A stretch of 64,000 nucleotides of DNA, from contig NZ_FNMZ01000002.1 in the NCBI RefSeq assembly GCF_900106695.1, forward strand, positions 248,001-312,000, given 5' to 3'. Below, piece by piece: positions 62,988 to 64,000 of this stretch. Below the pieces are notes generated by a model. The model saw nothing but the letters and a program-made list of their open reading frames with translations, had not been told where the DNA came from and did no database searches. Numbering within the stretch: the first letter of the stretch is position 1; every line of letters starts with the position of its first letter. The position numbers and the translations under genes are program-made. The DNA is from Albimonas donghaensis. Lineage in GTDB: Bacteria > Pseudomonadota > Alphaproteobacteria > Rhodobacterales > Rhodobacteraceae.

Positions 62988-64000
62988 ATGGAGCCCCTCT
63001 CCCCCGCCCCCGGCGTCCAGACCATCGGCTTCGTGCTGATCCCCGGTTTCGCGCTGATGTCCTACGCCGCGGCCTGCGAACCGCTGCGCGCCGCCAACAT
63101 CGCCGCGGGGCGCGAGATCTACCGCGCCGCAGCCTTCGGGCCGGGGGTGTCGGGGCCGGGGACCATCGCCGCGTCCAACGGCGCGCTGATCCCCGCCGCC
63201 CCCCTGCCCGCCCGCGGCGCGGGGCTGTCCGCGCTGCTGGTCTGCGCCGGGGGCTCGCCCGCCGACTGGGGGTTCCCGACCGTCCACGCCTGCCTGCGCG
63301 CGCAGGCGCGCGACGGCGTGCGGCTGGGCGGCATCTCCGGCGGGGCCTGGCTGCTGGCCGCCGCGGGCCTGCTGCGCGACCGGGCCTTCACCCTGCACTG
63401 GGAGCACGCCGCGGCGCTGGTCGAGGCCTTCCCCGACCTCTCCCCCACGCAAGCCCGCTACGTGATCGACCGGGACCGCATCACCTGCGGCGGCGGGGTG
63501 GCGCCGCTGGACCTGATGCACGCCCTGATCGGGGAACGGATGGGACCGGCCTTCGCGCGCCGGGTGTCGGACTGGTTCCTGCATGCGGAGGTCTCCGCCC
63601 CCGCCGCGCCGCAACGCGGGGGCCTCGCGGAACGGTGGGGGGTGAACCATCCGGGTCTGCTCGCCGCGCTGGAAAAGCTGGAGGCGACGCCGGACGGCCC
63701 CGTCCCCCGCGCGGCGCTGGCCCGGCTGGCGGGGGTCGGACCGCGGCAGCTGGACCGGCTGTTCCGCGACCATCTCGGGGCCACGCCGGGGGAGACGCAT
63801 CGCCGCCTGCGGCTCGCCCATGCCCGCCGCCTGCTGGCGCAGAGCCCGCTGTCCATCGCCGAGATCGCCCAGGCCGCCGGCTTCGCCTCGGCCAGCCATT
63901 TCGCCCGCGCGCACCGGGCCGAATACGGGTCCGCCCCGCGTGACGCCCGCGCAGCAGCCCTTGCGTCAGGGGAAATATCCGGTAGCGAGGGGAAAACGAC
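62988..64000 (+). CDS. GlxA/GbdR-type regulator, DJ-1/PfpI-like domain plus AraC HTH (runs off window)
   Basis: The open frame continues to the window edge with no stop (337 codons). The N-terminal half is a DJ-1/PfpI-like domain beginning TIGFVLIPGFALMSYAAACEPLRAAN with the GGISGGAWLLAAAGLL elbow. The C-terminal half is an AraC helix-turn-helix pair (LARLAGVGPRQLDRLFRDHLGATPGETHRRLRLAHARRLL and SIAEIAQAAGFASASHFARAHRAEYG). Regulators of this type (GbdR, SouR) control glycine betaine and sarcosine catabolism, and its divergent position to soxB supports this. Start at 62988 (MEPLSPAPG) is the first ATG of the frame. Confidence 0.87.
   Translation, partial: MEPLSPAPGVQTIGFVLIPGFALMSYAAACEPLRAANIAAGREIYRAAAFGPGVSGPGTIAASNGALIPAAPLPARGAGLSALLVCAGGSPADWGFPTVHACLRAQARDGVRLGGISGGAWLLAAAGLLRDRAFTLHWEHAAALVEAFPDLSPTQARYVIDRDRITCGGGVAPLDLMHALIGERMGPAFARRVSDWFLHAEVSAPAAPQRGGLAERWGVNHPGLLAALEKLEATPDGPVPRAALARLAGVGPRQLDRLFRDHLGATPGETHRRLRLAHARRLLAQSPLSIAEIAQAAGFASASHFARAHRAEYGSAPRDARAAALASGEISGSEGKT

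Noticed and set aside
62960-63943. Plus-strand frame overlapping the GlxA-type regulator
   Set aside because: The regulator's own frame from 62988 shows DJ-1 and AraC motifs; this one is an out-of-frame Arg/Pro-rich shadow.

Overview
The window is a 64 kb stretch of very GC-rich (about 70 % by eye) bacterial chromosome. It is most likely from an alphaproteobacterium of the Rhodobacteraceae/Paracoccaceae type. The support is the hemC-hemD-mitofilin-hemY block divergent from tsaD, a taurine:pyruvate aminotransferase, a soxB-soxD-soxA(G) sarcosine oxidase operon beside a GlxA-type regulator, and many neighbouring genes joined by ATGA stop/start overlaps.

Layout, left to right. 1-4.2 kb: housekeeping genes (end of an OlsB-like acyltransferase, msrB, a methyltransferase, a HAD pyrimidine nucleotidase, a UbiH-type hydroxylase). 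4.3-7.0 kb: a decaying dTDP-rhamnose operon in which rfbA and rfbD look intact, rfbB has lost its catalytic middle and rfbC its 5' end. 7.3-10.7 kb: taurine:pyruvate aminotransferase and a secreted gamma-glutamyltransferase. 11.1-15.4 kb: two redox-stress modules (azoreductase/LysR and pirin-FMN reductase/LysR). 15.85-20.47 kb: a compact integrated element in a tRNA-Thr(CGT) gene, bounded by a 59-bp direct repeat and poorer in GC than its surroundings. It carries a tyrosine integrase, a protein that looks like a winged-helix plus family-A-polymerase-like palm, an AT-rich leader with a consensus sigma70 promoter and heptamer repeats, and a membrane coiled-coil gene split at a T7 slippery site. 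20.6-28.7 kb: one giant autotransporter adhesin. 29.1-36.1 kb: haem genes and tsaD.

36.2-49.6 kb: a MarR-GNAT fusion, then a divergent catabolic locus. One arm is SDR-VOC-Lrp. The other is an oligopeptide-type ABC importer followed by a cysteine-desulfurase-like enzyme, an FAD amine oxidase, an ATC-hydrolase-family protein and an M20 amidohydrolase. Together they suggest uptake and dismantling of an amidated or heterocyclic, perhaps sulfur-containing, amino compound. 49.9-52.7 kb: a decayed DnaB-like ATPase gene and an SLC13 transporter. 52.8-57.7 kb: a hydroxyproline-type epimerase/oxidase operon with a reduced TRAP permease. 57.9-64 kb: sarcosine oxidase with SoxG apparently fused to SoxA, and the start of its likely regulator.

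The best candidates for something undescribed are the small tRNA-Thr element (polymerase-like protein, iteron-like leader, split membrane gene) and the ATC-hydrolase/ABC operon. All calls come from reading the sequence; no database search was run.
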